Below, piece by piece: positions 17,393-27,832 of a stretch of DNA of 64,000 nucleotides. The number at the start of each line of letters is the position of its first letter. The stretch's first letter is position 1. The stretch comes from Pseudarthrobacter phenanthrenivorans Sphe3. GTDB taxonomy: Bacteria > Actinomycetota > Actinomycetes > Actinomycetales > Micrococcaceae. The DNA is taken from positions 2,728,001-2,792,000 of the forward strand of contig NC_015145.1 in NCBI RefSeq assembly GCF_000189535.1. The letters run 5' to 3'. Below the pieces are notes generated by a model, which was given only the letters and a program-made list of their open reading frames with translations, was not told where the DNA came from and ran no database searches. Made by a program: the position numbers and the translations under genes.

Positions 17393-18121
17393 CTAGGCGT
17401 TTGCGGCTGCATCATCCGAACGGTAGGCAATAACCTTTTCCTCGACTACCGTGTCACCGGGCTCGCACTCATGGTCCAGGGTGATGACCCCGTAGGTCCA
17501 GCCGCGGCGCCGGTACACCACCGAGGGTGTGTTGGTTTCCTTGTCCACGAAAAGGTAGAAGTCGTGGCCGACGAGTTCCATGTTGTCCACGGCGTCGTCG
17601 AGCGAAAGCGAAGCAGCCGGAAAGACCTTGCGCCGGATCAGGACCGGAGACTTTCCGGCCGGGATGTCGTTCTCAACATCATAGGGAGACGTCTCTTCAG
17701 GGGCGGCCGCCGCGGCCTCGTTCCGGTGGTTGGCTTCCATGTAGAGCGGTTCGTGGGTGCTGGCGGGTTCGAGGGAGGCGGTTGCCTCACGAACGGCTTT
17801 GGGAGTATGCCGCCCATGGTGGACCTTCTTGCGGTCCTTGGCGCGGCGGAGCCTTTCAAGCAGCTTGTTGTAGGCGAGGTCGAATGCTGCGAATTTGTCA
17901 GCGGCGCTGGCTTCGGCGCGGATCACGGGTCCCCGGCCCAGTACTGTCACCTCAACGGTCAGCTGATCGCCGGTCTGCCGGGCATTGGTCTCCTTGGAGA
18001 CTTTCGCATCAACCCGCTGGACCTTATCCCCCAGCGATTCGATCTTTGAAATCTTTTCCCCGGCATATTCGCGGAACCGGTCTGAAACTGTCAGATTTCG
18101 TCCGCTGATCATAAACTCCAT
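17393..18121 (-). CDS. hpf: Long ribosome hibernation promoting factor (HPF/RaiA)
   Basis: The 242-residue protein has the N-terminal ribosome-binding domain (EFMISGRNLTVSDRFREYA to about 105) and the C-terminal dimerisation domain (from about 175, including LVGHDFYLFVDKETN). This is the long form that joins two 70S ribosomes into inactive 100S particles in stationary phase. The ATG at 18121 has GGAGGG five bases upstream, which decides against the in-frame TTG four codons earlier. An inverted repeat lies 94-115 bases upstream. It is the counterpart of the gene between secA1 and comF in mycobacteria. Confidence 0.92.
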   Translation of the reverse strand: MEFMISGRNLTVSDRFREYAGEKISKIESLGDKVQRVDAKVSKETNARQTGDQLTVEVTVLGRGPVIRAEASAADKFAAFDLAYNKLLERLRRAKDRKKVHHGRHTPKAVREATASLEPASTHEPLYMEANHRNEAAAAAPEETSPYDVENDIPAGKSPVLIRRKVFPAASLSLDDAVDNMELVGHDFYLFVDKETNTPSVVYRRRGWTYGVITLDHECEPGDTVVEEKVIAYRSDDAAANA

Positions 18122-18214
18122 GGTGCCCTCCAAATGACTTCGGTGACACGACGGCGGCGCTTCCCTGGGCCGAGCTGTCTGACAGTCGAGCCCCTCTCCG
18201 AGCCGCCATCGAAA

Positions 18215-18236
18215 GGTACATTCTGTTCTTTGTACC
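18215..18236. promoter_or_regulatory. Inverted repeat GGTACA-10 bp-TGTACC upstream of hpf
   Basis: GGTACA (18215-18220) and TGTACC (18231-18236) are perfect inverted hexamers with centres 16 bp apart, about one and a half turns. They lie in the 144-bp gap between comF and hpf, a plausible operator for hpf. The binding protein is unknown. Confidence 0.4.
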
Positions 18237-18265
18237 CATCACCGACGTTAGTTCATAGGCACCCT

Positions 18266-19165
18266 TTATTCATCCTTTCGTGGTTTATTTTTTTCTAAGT
18301 CATGGCGTGTTGCGCGGGCCTGTGCGGGTGCCGCGGCGAACCGGTCAGCGTCCGGCGGGCGTGTCGCTGCGAGGACGACGGCGCCCGCTACCTGGGCCCC
18401 CGCCCCATGCAGTGCCCGGGCTGCTTCAGCCAGCGTGGCGCCGGTGGTCAGGACGTCGTCGATGATGATGCAGCGCCGTCCGGCCACCCTTTTGCGCCCC
18501 CGTTTCCGGACTTGCATGGAGCCCCGCACCCGCTGCGCGCGGGCGCCCCGGCCCAGCCCCTTTTGGCCGCCCGGCAACTGCACTCCCGAGCTGCCGGCTT
18601 TGCGCAGGACGTCCGTCACGGCCAGTCCCGGCAGGCGGGTGGACGCCCCGTGCAGGAGCAGGTGGACGGGACTGAAGCCGCGGCCGAGGTAGGCCTTGGT
18701 GGTGGTGGGAACAGGGACCAGGAGGAGGCCGCCGGTATCTGCTGTCGCTGCCGCTACTGCCCGGCCCAAGGCGGTGCCCAGGCTTCGTTTGAGTTGGTGC
18801 TGCCCGTGCCTTTTAAAGGAAAGCAGCGCCTGGGCGAGCTCCTCCCGGTAGACGCCGGCAGCGACCACCGGGAGCAACACCGCTCCCGAGACGTCCATCA
18901 GCGCGGGCGCACCGCTTTCCGCCCTGAAGGGTGCCGCAGTGAGGCGCCGGATCCGGCGGTCGCACGGAACGCACAGTGCCCTGTCCTCCGCACCGCAGCA
19001 CACGCAGTCCACGGGAACGGCAAGCGAAAGGAGATCCGCCGCCGCGCCCACGGCCTGGTCAGTGAAGCGGGCCAGCACACTGCCGTGCTCGCCGCGGTGC
19101 TTGCCCGGCCAGCTTTCCGGCGGCCTCAGGTCGGGGTCGTTCCGGTCGGGAGGTCTGGTGCTCAC
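18266..19165 (-). CDS. comF: ComF-family phosphoribosyltransferase-like protein
   Basis: The 299-residue protein has the ComF plan: a Cys-rich zinc motif (CVCCGAEDRALCVPC, about 53-68) and a phosphoribosyltransferase fold whose PRPP loop is IIIDDVLTTGAT near 230. ComF proteins assist DNA uptake in competent bacteria, but in actinobacteria the role is unproven. The GTG start lacks well-spaced ribosome binding bases, so it is uncertain. It is 89 bp downstream of lpqB on the same strand, as in mycobacteria. Confidence 0.88.
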   Translation of the reverse strand: MSTRPPDRNDPDLRPPESWPGKHRGEHGSVLARFTDQAVGAAADLLSLAVPVDCVCCGAEDRALCVPCDRRIRRLTAAPFRAESGAPALMDVSGAVLLPVVAAGVYREELAQALLSFKRHGQHQLKRSLGTALGRAVAAATADTGGLLLVPVPTTTKAYLGRGFSPVHLLLHGASTRLPGLAVTDVLRKAGSSGVQLPGGQKGLGRGARAQRVRGSMQVRKRGRKRVAGRRCIIIDDVLTTGATLAEAARALHGAGAQVAGAVVLAATRPPDADRFAAAPAQARATRHDLEKNKPRKDE

Positions 19166-19254
19166 TCCCCCATCGTCGGACCGCCCTCTTTGCCGGGCAA
19201 GGAGGGCGGAGCCCTATGTGGAAAGCACCCCGCCACACCCGAACACGCAAAGTT

Positions 19255-20973
19255 TCAGCCGGGGAAGGACGGATCGATGGGGCCCTTGATTTGCGGCGAC
19301 CACCCGTTGCCCAGGCGCTGGAAGATGCCCTCTGCGGACTGGGCGTAGATTTCCTCGGCCCCATTCCCCGCGCTGAGGGCGACCAGGCCCGGCCATGGTG
19401 CCAGCTGTTGGGGTTGGCCGGAGGTAAGGGACAGGAGTTCGGGAGTGACGTTCGCTGCTGCTGCCCCCTTCATGACGGCAACTGTGGTGTCCGAGACCCA
19501 CGCGCCCTGGTCCGGATTGCTGTCGGTCGCGAGGGTGATCGGCGGTGTCAGCTCACGCGGGGTCCCGTCGCCGCCGCGGATGATTCCCGTGACCTGGACC
19601 CTGGTGGCGCCGTTCTGCTCCGAGATCACCAGCGCCCGGACGCCCTCCCTGGAGATCCTGAATTCCTTGACCGTCCGGCCTGCCAGCCACGCCGGCGAGA
19701 GGGTCACGCTGGGGACAGTGGCGCCCTCCGCGACGCCGGCCGGCTTGAAGGCCACCACTTCGGTGCCGCCCGCGCCGCCGGGACCTGCGGACCACACCCA
19801 TTCGTTAAGCCCAAACGAGGGCCGGCTGAGGGTACTCCGGGTGGTCAAGGCCCGGGCCGGCTGCCCGGGACTGATGCTGTAGAGCGTGGTGCGGCTGTCA
19901 TTGAGGAAGGCGGCCGTCTGCGACACCGGCGATTCGGCGGGGAGTCTCGGATTGAGGGCGGACACGGGCTGCATGTCGGGCAGCGGTGAAACCCTGTTGT
20001 TCTCGTACCGCACCAGCTCATTGCCGCTGACCGCGATCTGGCGTGACGGCACGCTCTTGTCCTGGACAGGCGGAAGCACGGACCCGTTGTCCTCCACCCG
20101 CACCAGGTCCTGGTTGGCCCGCAGCTCGACATTGACCACGTCGGGCTGGCTGCGGAACGTGAGCGTCAGTTGCATCTGCATGCGCAGGCGGTCCTCGGGA
20201 GAGGTTTCCATGAGTTCTTTGGCGGTCAGGTCCACCTGGGCTGCGCCGGAAACCACGGGGACTGATTCACGCGCGAGCTTGATGCCCGAAGGGAAGGCGC
20301 TCGCCACAGCACCCCGAAGGTACGGCGCGGGGCCGGCCAGGAGGGCACTGGTCATGGCCTTCACCGTCTTGTTCTTGATGAACCAGCGGACGTCCGGGAC
20401 TGCGAACGTGAAGGTGGGATCGTAGAAGTAGATGGGATAGGCGCCGTAGATCACCTTGAAGGTTTCCTCCGCGATCGCGGTGCCGTCCGGGATCGCCGAA
20501 ATGCGCCATTCACCGTCAACCTGTGTGACGGTCACGGGAATGTTTTCGATGGTGCCCTTCGGGGACTGGGTGGCTATCCCGTCGGCATCCACCGTGTAGG
20601 CAACGTCGAGCTCGTAGTTGTACACGTTCTCGGTGGCGGTGGGCACCACCCGGGCCTCGCGGTAGACGAGGGCGCGCTGGTCCGGTTTCCAGGAGACGGA
20701 AGAGGCTTGCGTCAAGTACTGGCGTGCCACGGCATAGTCGTCCTCGTATCCGCTGCCGGCCCGGTAGAAGTAGTCGATGATGGTTTCCGGTGAGGCGCCG
20801 GGTTGCGGCGCTGCCGGCAGGAACACGGGCGCGCTGAGGTTTCCGGCGCTGCCTTCACTGCTTTTGCCTACCGGCCCGGAGGTGGGAATCCGGGCGCAGC
20901 CGGCCACCAGGACGAGCACGAGGACCAGCAGGGAAGCAGCGAGCCCGGCCCTGCCGCCGGTACGGCCGGTCAT
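19255..20973 (-). CDS. lpqB: LpqB lipoprotein of the MtrAB system
   Basis: The 572-residue lipoprotein has a basic start ([10 protein letters not shown]), a hydrophobic stretch and the lipobox LVAGC with Cys26. Next comes a domain resembling germination/sporulation GerMN modules (about 60-320). A C-terminal beta-propeller-like part follows. LpqB acts on the extracytoplasmic side to tune MtrB signalling. The start is fixed by an ATGA overlap with the end of mtrB; an upstream extension of the frame is not protein-like. Translational coupling to mtrB is expected. Confidence 0.93.
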   Translation of the reverse strand: MTGRTGGRAGLAASLLVLVLVLVAGCARIPTSGPVGKSSEGSAGNLSAPVFLPAAPQPGASPETIIDYFYRAGSGYEDDYAVARQYLTQASSVSWKPDQRALVYREARVVPTATENVYNYELDVAYTVDADGIATQSPKGTIENIPVTVTQVDGEWRISAIPDGTAIAEETFKVIYGAYPIYFYDPTFTFAVPDVRWFIKNKTVKAMTSALLAGPAPYLRGAVASAFPSGIKLARESVPVVSGAAQVDLTAKELMETSPEDRLRMQMQLTLTFRSQPDVVNVELRANQDLVRVEDNGSVLPPVQDKSVPSRQIAVSGNELVRYENNRVSPLPDMQPVSALNPRLPAESPVSQTAAFLNDSRTTLYSISPGQPARALTTRSTLSRPSFGLNEWVWSAGPGGAGGTEVVAFKPAGVAEGATVPSVTLSPAWLAGRTVKEFRISREGVRALVISEQNGATRVQVTGIIRGGDGTPRELTPPITLATDSNPDQGAWVSDTTVAVMKGAAAANVTPELLSLTSGQPQQLAPWPGLVALSAGNGAEEIYAQSAEGIFQRLGNGWSPQIKGPIDPSFPG

Positions 20974-22895
20974 GGCCCCTCCTTGGGGGCCGACGCGGGA
21001 GCCAGCGGGGCAGTGCCGGCTTCCAGGACCAGCATGCTCCTGTTGCCGGGGTCCCCCGGAATCGTGATGTCGTCGGGCTCGAGCTGTACAGGTGATTTGT
21101 CGATCTCTTCTCCTTGGCGCAGGGGCAGTGTCAGCCTGAAGTTCGCGCCGCTGCCCTTCTTGCCCCATGCCTGCAGCCAGCCGTTGTGCAGCTTGGTGTC
21201 TTCCATGGCAATGGACAGTCCCAGCCCGCTGCCGCCAGTGGTGCGGGCCCGCGCCGGGTCCGCGCGCCAGAACCGGTCAAAGACACGCGCCGCCTCTGCG
21301 GGCGCCATGCCGATGCCCTGGTCCCGGACGGCAATGCCGACGGCGGTCTGGCTCGCTGCCACGGTGACCGTCACCGGTTTCCCTTCGCCGTGCTCCACTG
21401 CATTCAGGATCAGGTTCCTGAGGATCCTGTCGATCCGCCGGGCATCCATTTCCACGATAATGGCACCCTCCGGGGCTCGGAGGACGATCTTCGATCCGTA
21501 TTCGGCAGCCACCGGGGCTGCCCCTTCGATGACGTGCTCCACCACCTGCAGGATGTCCTCCGGTTCGGCGTCGAGCACGGCTACCCCGGCGTCGAAGCGC
21601 GAGATTTCGAGCAGGTCCGACAGGAGTGACTGGAAGCGCTCAACCTGGTTGTACAGGAGTTCGGCCGAGCGTTTGTTGATGGGGTCGAAGTCGTCCCGTG
21701 CGTCATACAGGACCTCCGCGGCCATCCGGACTGTGGTCAGCGGTGTCCGCAGTTCATGGGAGACGTCGGAAACGAAACGCTGCTGCATCTGGGAGAGGGT
21801 CGCCAGCTGGGTGATCTGCTCCTGAAGACTGGCAGCCATGTGGTTGAAGGATGCGCCGAGGCGCGCCACCTCGTCCTCGCCCCGCACCACCATCCGTTCC
21901 TGGAGCTGCCCCGCGGCGAGCTTCTCGGAGACCATGGCTGCGTGGCTGACGGGGCTGACCACGTTGCGGGTGACGTACCAGGCCACGGCGCCGATCAGCA
22001 GGACCAGGACGGCCCCGCCGGCCCAGAGGACTCTCTGGATCTCGTCCAGTGTCTGCTGCGCGGTGTTCAGGTCATAGATCAGGTACAGCTCATACACCGT
22101 GCCGTTGAAGGTCACCTTGTTGCCGACGGCAATGCCCGGGTGGTCTTCAGTGCCCACCGGGATAACGGTTGAGGCCCAGTATTGGTCCTTGCCGGACTCC
22201 TGGACGGCCTTGCGAAGTTCGGGCGGGATGACGCTGACGGTCAGCTGGTCCGACGCGCGCGATTCCACCCAGCGGTTCCGTGGCTTGGTCTGCTCAGGCA
22301 TGGCTTCGAAGACGTACCTGCGCTGGATGACCGACCCGCGGCCTTCCACGGCGTTGAGGGTGTCGTAGACCAGGGTGATCACGCTGGACTGGTCCGTGAC
22401 CTGCGCGCCGTCGAACGTGTCCTGCACCTGCTTGACGTTGTAGCGGGTCTCCGATTCGGCCTGCGTCAGCCGTTCCTGGAAGAGATTGTTGGCGATCTGG
22501 TTGGACAGGTACGCGCCCACCACGGCGAACGACGTGACCGCCAGGAAGAGGGTGGTGAGCACGGTCCGGAACTGCAGGGAGCGCCGCCACCGCCGGTGCA
22601 GTGACCGCCCGACGTACCGCAGGCCCGGCAGGATGCGCAGGAAACCGGTCTTGACCAGCCGCGCCACCCGCAGGGTGACGATGAGGGCCCGGCGCTGCCA
22701 AAGGTGGGCCCGGAATGCCAGCCGCTGGAGGCGCAGGCTGATCCTGTCATTATCTTCCGGGGCAGTCGGGCCGGTACCGCTGTGAGGCACGGGAGCGCTG
22801 CCGGTGTCAGGATCGCGTGCGGAAAGCGGTGCGTCCCGGCCGGGTTCACCGTCATGCGCCGCGGGGTCAGGCCCCTGCTTTATAGCCGACACCAC
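20970..22895 (-). CDS. mtrB: MtrB sensor histidine kinase
   Basis: The 641-residue membrane kinase has two helices (about 106-130 and 285-305) flanking an extracytoplasmic sensor. A HAMP domain, the phosphoacceptor box [20 protein letters not shown] and a HATPase domain ([37 protein letters not shown]) follow. MtrB phosphorylates MtrA and couples cell-wall growth and division to gene expression. The GTG start used here overlaps mtrA by 29 bases. A later start is possible because the first 50 residues are low complexity. Confidence 0.95.
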   Translation of the reverse strand: MVSAIKQGPDPAAHDGEPGRDAPLSARDPDTGSAPVPHSGTGPTAPEDNDRISLRLQRLAFRAHLWQRRALIVTLRVARLVKTGFLRILPGLRYVGRSLHRRWRRSLQFRTVLTTLFLAVTSFAVVGAYLSNQIANNLFQERLTQAESETRYNVKQVQDTFDGAQVTDQSSVITLVYDTLNAVEGRGSVIQRRYVFEAMPEQTKPRNRWVESRASDQLTVSVIPPELRKAVQESGKDQYWASTVIPVGTEDHPGIAVGNKVTFNGTVYELYLIYDLNTAQQTLDEIQRVLWAGGAVLVLLIGAVAWYVTRNVVSPVSHAAMVSEKLAAGQLQERMVVRGEDEVARLGASFNHMAASLQEQITQLATLSQMQQRFVSDVSHELRTPLTTVRMAAEVLYDARDDFDPINKRSAELLYNQVERFQSLLSDLLEISRFDAGVAVLDAEPEDILQVVEHVIEGAAPVAAEYGSKIVLRAPEGAIIVEMDARRIDRILRNLILNAVEHGEGKPVTVTVAASQTAVGIAVRDQGIGMAPAEAARVFDRFWRADPARARTTGGSGLGLSIAMEDTKLHNGWLQAWGKKGSGANFRLTLPLRQGEEIDKSPVQLEPDDITIPGDPGNRSMLVLEAGTAPLAPASAPKEGP

Positions 22896-23541
22896 GCACC
22901 GTCAATACGACTTCCGGAGCTTCCGGATCCTGCTCGATCTTGGAACGGAGGCGCTGGACATGGACGTTCACCAGGCGCGTGTCAGCAGCATGCCGGTAGC
23001 CCCAAACCTGCTCGAGCAGCAACTCGCGGGTGAAAACCTGCCACGGCTTCCGGGCCAGGGCCACCAGGAGATCGAATTCCAGGGGCGTCAGCGAAATGCG
23101 TTCATTGCCGCGGCTCACCGTGTGGCCGGCGACGTCGATGGTGATGTCCGCAATCCTGAGCGTTTCGGGGGCCTTCTGGTCGCCGGGGCGGAGCCGGGCC
23201 CGTACGCGGGCTACCAGTTCTGCCGGTTTGAAGGGCTTGGGCACGTAATCATCTGCACCCGATTCAAGGCCGCGGACGACGTCCGACGTGTCCGACTTGG
23301 CGGTGAGCATGACGATGGGCACGTCGGACTCCGCGCGGACCTGGCGGCAGACCTCAATGCCGTCCATGCCGGGAAGCATGAGGTCCAGCAAAACCAGGTC
23401 CGGCCTCGATGACCGGAAGACGTCGAGCGCCTGGGCGCCGTCAGCGCAGAAGACGGGCTCAAAGCCGTCATTGCGGAGAACAATTCCAATCATTTCGGCC
23501 AGCGCTTCGTCATCGTCTACCACCAGAATGCGTGCCTTCAT
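22867..23541 (-). CDS. mtrA: MtrA response regulator (OmpR/PhoB class)
   Basis: The 224-residue regulator starts MKARILVVDDDE, with an acidic triad at 9-11, phosphoacceptor Asp53 (LLDLMLPGMDG), Thr80 and Lys102 (YVPKPF). A C-terminal winged-helix domain follows (ISLTPLEFDLLVALA and VNVHVQRLRSKIE). It regulates wall hydrolase, division and osmotic genes in actinobacteria. I use the ATG at 23541, preceded by AAGGGA ten bases upstream, rather than an extended frame. It leads the mtrA-mtrB-lpqB unit and is divergent from the 23721 gene. Confidence 0.97.
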   Translation of the reverse strand: MKARILVVDDDEALAEMIGIVLRNDGFEPVFCADGAQALDVFRSSRPDLVLLDLMLPGMDGIEVCRQVRAESDVPIVMLTAKSDTSDVVRGLESGADDYVPKPFKPAELVARVRARLRPGDQKAPETLRIADITIDVAGHTVSRGNERISLTPLEFDLLVALARKPWQVFTRELLLEQVWGYRHAADTRLVNVHVQRLRSKIEQDPEAPEVVLTVRGVGYKAGA

Positions 23542-23720
23542 AGTTATATATTCCCTTATCAGGTTGGCTTTGTCCTGTTCAGCGCCCTCCGGCATGGCGG
23601 GATGCTAGGCCGTCCGACGCCGGAACTATAGGCTGGAGCCACGCCGGACGTTCCAGCGCCGCACCCGCAATGCGCGGACGGCGTGCGGGCCGGGCGGCGG
23701 ATTGCCACGGGGGAAGGAAC

Positions 23721-24983
23721 ATGGTGTCAGCACAGGATTCGGACGGCCGGGAGCCCAGGGACTGGCGCAGTGACGCGCCGCAATCGCCGGGCCAGCCCGC
23801 GGCAGGGCAGCCGTGGGGTCCACCCCCCTGGCAGCAACAGGCCTGGGGCCAGCCCTTCCGGAATTATCCGGGGCAGGGCTCCCCCTACGGCCAGCAGCGT
23901 TACATGGCTCCGCCGAAACCGGGAATCATCCCGCTGCGGCCCCTGATGTTCGGGGAAATCATGGACGGTTCCTTCCAGACCATCCGGCGCAATGCGAAGG
24001 CCATGCTGGGCGCTTCCCTGCTGGCCCAGTCCTTTGCCGCCATCCTGACGGCTGTCGTCACGGCTGCCACCGCCACCTCGGCGGGCTCCCTGGAGGCCTG
24101 GGCGGAAAGCGCCAGTCCGGCAGATATTTCCTCATTCGGCGTGGCATTCCTGGCCGCCATTTTGCTGGTTGCAGTCCTGACCCTGTTCATTGCCTCCGTG
24201 CTGCAGGGCGCCATGGTGGTGCCGGTGGCCCGGTCCATCCTCAACAGGCCCACCAGCTTCCGGCAGATGTGGACCCTGGCACGGCCGCGTGCAGGAGCAC
24301 TGGTCCGGCTAGCCGCCCTGCTGATGGCTGCAGCGCTGCTGGCCATGGTCCTCCCCGCCGCTGTGGCCGTCGCGTTGATCGCCAGCATGGAAGGAATAGG
24401 CGTCCTGCTGCTGATTCCCATGGTCCTGGGATTCATTGCCCTCTACGTCTGGATCTACATCAAGCTCATGGTGGCCCCCGCCGCCGTCGTCATTGAGGAA
24501 CTGGGCGCCCTGGATGGCCTGCGCCGGTCCTGGCAGCTCACGCGCGCAAACTGGTGGCGGATCCTGGGAATCACACTGGTGGTGGGCATCATGGTGGGTG
24601 TCGTCAGCCAGGTGGTCATGATCCCGGTGACCCTGCTGCCGCCGCTGCTGGCCGGTGTCGTTTCTCCCCATGGCGGCAGTGAGCAGGCTGTTGCCCTCGC
24701 GGTCGCCGTCGGCATCATCACTGCTGTACTGGGCGCGCTGGCCGGAGCCGTTGGTTACGCCTTCCAGACCTCCGTGATGGCCCTGATCTACATGGATCTG
24801 CGGATGCGTAAGGACGGACTCGACATCTCCCTGCTGCGCATGCTGGAATCCGGCGCCGACCCGGACGGCATCCCCGGGCGCGGGCATGCAGCAGCCCGGG
24901 CAGGCCGGGACACCGGCGGCTGGAACCAGGGCCCCGGTCCCGGCCCGGGACCGGCGGCAGGGGCCTGGCCGCATGGCCGCTGA
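23721..24983 (+). CDS. Multi-pass membrane protein, GPDPase membrane-domain-like
   Basis: The 420-residue protein has a Pro/Gln/Gly-rich cytoplasmic N-terminus (1-70), then PLMFGEIMDGSFQTIRRNAK. About six hydrophobic helices follow between 95 and 355, then a Gly/Pro-rich tail. The core resembles the membrane domain attached to some glycerophosphodiester phosphodiesterases, but no catalytic domain is present. The ATG has GGAAGGAA close upstream. Its end overlaps the DUF4129 gene by 11 bp, so it heads a tightly coupled five-gene run ending with DUF58. A role in envelope or exported-protein handling is inference. Confidence 0.72.
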   Translation: MVSAQDSDGREPRDWRSDAPQSPGQPAAGQPWGPPPWQQQAWGQPFRNYPGQGSPYGQQRYMAPPKPGIIPLRPLMFGEIMDGSFQTIRRNAKAMLGASLLAQSFAAILTAVVTAATATSAGSLEAWAESASPADISSFGVAFLAAILLVAVLTLFIASVLQGAMVVPVARSILNRPTSFRQMWTLARPRAGALVRLAALLMAAALLAMVLPAAVAVALIASMEGIGVLLLIPMVLGFIALYVWIYIKLMVAPAAVVIEELGALDGLRRSWQLTRANWWRILGITLVVGIMVGVVSQVVMIPVTLLPPLLAGVVSPHGGSEQAVALAVAVGIITAVLGALAGAVGYAFQTSVMALIYMDLRMRKDGLDISLLRMLESGADPDGIPGRGHAAARAGRDTGGWNQGPGPGPGPAAGAWPHGR

Positions 24984-25647
24984 ACCGCCGGTTCTCCCCG
25001 GGGCGGAAGAGGCCAGGCGCTGGGCGGCCGAGGAACTCGCCCAGCCGGAGTACCGCGAAGCGGCCCCGGGCTGGCTCCAGACGCTGTGGGACGACTTCCT
25101 GGACTGGCTGCCGTCCCTGGACCCCACTGGCACTCCGGACACCTCGGTGCCAGGCATCGCCATTGCAGTGGTCATTGCGGTGATCATCGCGGCGGCCGTC
25201 ATCGTTGCGAAGCCCCGTTTGAACGCCAAGGCGAAGCAGGGGCACGAGGTATTCGAGCCTGACCTGGTGCTGACCCCGGCCGCCTACCGCCAGCGCGCGG
25301 AGGCTTCAGCAGCAGCCGGAAACTGGGGCGACGCCGTCGTGGACCGTTTCCGGGCCCTGGTCCGCTCGGCGGAGGAACGCACCGTCCTGGACCCGCAACC
25401 GGGCCGCACGGCCGACGAGGTAAGCCGTGACCTCGCCGTGCCCTTCCGTGCGGAGGCGCAGCGCCTGGGACACGCGGCAGCGACTTTCGATGCCATCCGC
25501 TACGGGAACTGGGCGGCCGGCGCCGGCGACTACCAGGAGATGGCCAGCCTGGACAATGCCCTCGACTCCCTCAAACCCGCCCGCAGCCAGCAAGGGGAAG
25601 AGTTGCAGCAGGACGCTCCGGCAGGAAGCCCGGCGGTGCTGCCGTGA
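24973..25647 (+). CDS. DUF4129 membrane protein
   Basis: The 224-residue protein has one clear helix at about 60-79 (GIAIAVVIAVIIAAAVIVAK). A cytoplasmic C-terminal part with the DUF4129 pattern follows (YRQRAEASAAAGNWGDAVVD, then RFRALVRSAEERTVLD, TADEVSRDL). DUF4129 genes habitually accompany MoxR ATPases and DUF58 proteins. The start is the ATG inside the end of the preceding gene. The stop overlaps the DUF4350 start by four bases. Confidence 0.82.
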   Translation: MAAEPPVLPGAEEARRWAAEELAQPEYREAAPGWLQTLWDDFLDWLPSLDPTGTPDTSVPGIAIAVVIAVIIAAAVIVAKPRLNAKAKQGHEVFEPDLVLTPAAYRQRAEASAAAGNWGDAVVDRFRALVRSAEERTVLDPQPGRTADEVSRDLAVPFRAEAQRLGHAAATFDAIRYGNWAAGAGDYQEMASLDNALDSLKPARSQQGEELQQDAPAGSPAVLP

Positions 25648-26840
25648 CCGGCACCATGCCCGCAGCGCTGGAAAGCGCGGAGACAGAGTCGGCGCCAGCG
25701 GCAGGCAGCACAGCGGGCGTGGGACGCCGGCGCAGGCGGCACCGTGCAGCCCTTGCCGCCGTAGTGGCTGCTGCCCTGGCCCTGGTTCTCTGGACCCAGC
25801 TTGCCCCGAAAGGGGACGCCATTCCGTTGTCCGTGACCAATGCCGGCCCCGACGGCGCCAGGGCTGTCACCCAAATCCTCGGCAGGCACGGCGTCGACGT
25901 CCACGCCGTCGGAGACTTTGAGGCCGCCATCGCGAAACTGGATGAAAGCTCCTCCCCTACACTGCTGCTCTACGACCGCAACGGCTTTCTGGATGAGCCC
26001 CGGCTGATGGCCCTGGCGTCCGCCGCGGAGCGCGTCGTGGTGGTCTCGCCAAGGCTGCCGACGCTCGCCGCGGTCAGCGGCAGCATCCGGCAGGCAGGCG
26101 TAGTGCCGAATACCAGCCCGGTGCTGGAACCCGGATGCGGCCTTCCGGACGCCACGGCTGCCGGGCCCATCACAGGAGAGTCCGGCTTCCTGTACGACGG
26201 CGGGACCTCCTGCTACCGGCCCGCCGGGACCGCCGCCGGACTTCTTGCCGTGAGCGAGGACGGGCGGCTCACCGTCCTGGGCAGCACCGCAGTCCTCAGC
26301 AACGGCCGGTTGGATGACCTCGGGAACGCCGCACTCGCTATCCGGACCCTTGGAGCCTCACCTGACCTGGTCTGGTACCTCCCCACGCTGGCGGACCTGG
26401 AGCCCGGCGGTTCCCAGGCCACGCTCGACGACCTGGCGCCCGGGTGGGCGCGCTTCCTGGGGCCGTGGCTCGTCCTGGTGGCCCTTGCTGCAATCGCCTG
26501 GCGCGGCAGGCGCCTCGGTCCGCTCGTGTTCGAACCCCTCCCCGTTGTGGTCAAGGCAGTGGAGACGGCCGAGGGCAGGGCCAGGCTCTATCACGATTCC
26601 CGGGCCGTGGACCAGGCCCGGGACAACCTGCGGGCCGGTACGTTGGTCCGGCTCTCCAGGCATTTCAGGCTTGGGCCCGGGGCAACCTCTGACCAGGTCA
26701 TCGAGGCGGCCGCACAGTTCCTCGGTGAACCCGCCCGGGAGGTACGCGAACTCGTCAATGAACATCCCCTCACCGAGGCGAGGCTCGTGGCCTGGTCGCG
26801 GGAGTTGGAAACCCTAGAGAAAGAAGTCAAAAGCCGATGA
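25644..26840 (+). CDS. DUF4350 membrane protein
   Basis: The 398-residue protein begins at the GTG of a GTGA overlap. It has a hydrophobic helix at about 37-53, an extracytoplasmic domain resembling a GATase-like fold (PDGARAVTQILGRHGVDVHA, DLVWYLPTLADLEPG), a second helix near 275-290 and a cytoplasmic tail. DUF4350 proteins occur almost only beside MoxR/DUF58/DUF4129 genes. They may hold exported substrates or partners at the membrane, but no activity is proven. It overlaps the MoxR gene by four bases. Confidence 0.85.
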   Translation: MTGTMPAALESAETESAPAAGSTAGVGRRRRRHRAALAAVVAAALALVLWTQLAPKGDAIPLSVTNAGPDGARAVTQILGRHGVDVHAVGDFEAAIAKLDESSSPTLLLYDRNGFLDEPRLMALASAAERVVVVSPRLPTLAAVSGSIRQAGVVPNTSPVLEPGCGLPDATAAGPITGESGFLYDGGTSCYRPAGTAAGLLAVSEDGRLTVLGSTAVLSNGRLDDLGNAALAIRTLGASPDLVWYLPTLADLEPGGSQATLDDLAPGWARFLGPWLVLVALAAIAWRGRRLGPLVFEPLPVVVKAVETAEGRARLYHDSRAVDQARDNLRAGTLVRLSRHFRLGPGATSDQVIEAAAQFLGEPAREVRELVNEHPLTEARLVAWSRELETLEKEVKSR

Positions 26841-27832
26841 GCGAGCACAGCAGCGGCCCCCGGGTCCTGGACCACATGGATCACGATTCCGCCCGCCAGG
26901 CCCTCCTGGACGTGCGCCGGGAAGTGGCGAAGGCCGTGGTGGGGCAGGACGCCACCGTCAGCGGGCTCCTGATCGCCCTGCTCTCGCAGGGGCACGTGCT
27001 GCTCGAGGGTGTCCCGGGTGTGGCCAAGACTCTCCTGGTCCGCGCGTTGTCCGCGGCGCTGAGCCTGGACACCAAACGGGTGCAGTTCACCCCGGACCTG
27101 ATGCCCGGTGACGTCACCGGTTCGCTGGTTTATGACTCGCACACGTCCGAGTTCACTTTCCGCGAGGGGCCGGTCTTCACCAACATCCTCTTGGCGGACG
27201 AAATCAACCGGACGCCGCCAAAGACCCAGGCCTCCCTGCTGGAGGCAATGGAGGAACGCCAGGTGTCCGTGGACGGCGAGTCCCGGCCCCTGCCGGCCCC
27301 GTTCCTGGTTGCCGCGACCCAGAACCCGGTGGAGTACGAGGGCACCTATCCCCTGCCCGAGGCCCAGCTGGACAGGTTCCTGCTCAAGCTGACCATGCCC
27401 CTGCCCGGGCGCCAGGACGAGATGGAGGTCATCCGGCGCCATGCCGCCGGCTTCGATCCGCGCGACCTCGGCGCAGCCGGCGTCCGGGCGGTGGCAGGCG
27501 CCGGAGACCTTGCTCGGGCGCGGCAGGCGGTGGCGTCCGTAGCGGTGGAGCCGGAGATCATCGCCTACATTGTGGACGTGGTGCGTGCCACCCGGTCTGC
27601 CCCGTCGTTCCTGCTGGGTGTTTCACCCCGTGGCGCCACGGCACTGCTGAACACCTCCCGGTCCTGGGCCTGGCTCTCGGGCAGGACCTTTGTCACACCG
27701 GACGACGTCAAGGCCCTGGCCCTCCCCTGCCTGCGGCACCGGGTGGCACTGCAGCCCGAAGCCCAGATGGACGGCGTCCGGGTGGATGACGTGCTGGGCA
27801 GCATCCTGGCGTCCGTTCCCGTTCCCCGCTGA
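26837..27832 (+). CDS. MoxR-family AAA+ ATPase
   Basis: The 331-residue ATPase has Walker A GVPGVAKTLLVRAL (near 58), the MoxR signature DLMPGDVTGSLVYD, Walker B ILLADEINRTPPKTQ (near 118) and sensor 1 ATQNPVEYEGTYPLPEAQLD. MoxR proteins act as chaperone-like activators or assembly factors for partner proteins, often with DUF58/VWA-type subunits. Here the partners are encoded immediately on both sides. The ATG overlaps the DUF4350 stop by four bases. Confidence 0.95.
   Translation: MSEHSSGPRVLDHMDHDSARQALLDVRREVAKAVVGQDATVSGLLIALLSQGHVLLEGVPGVAKTLLVRALSAALSLDTKRVQFTPDLMPGDVTGSLVYDSHTSEFTFREGPVFTNILLADEINRTPPKTQASLLEAMEERQVSVDGESRPLPAPFLVAATQNPVEYEGTYPLPEAQLDRFLLKLTMPLPGRQDEMEVIRRHAAGFDPRDLGAAGVRAVAGAGDLARARQAVASVAVEPEIIAYIVDVVRATRSAPSFLLGVSPRGATALLNTSRSWAWLSGRTFVTPDDVKALALPCLRHRVALQPEAQMDGVRVDDVLGSILASVPVPR

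Noticed and set aside
22867..22895. Overlap of mtrA and mtrB considered as a frameshift or sequencing error
   Set aside because: Both proteins are complete with their full domain sets; a short start overlap is normal, and a later mtrB start is possible.
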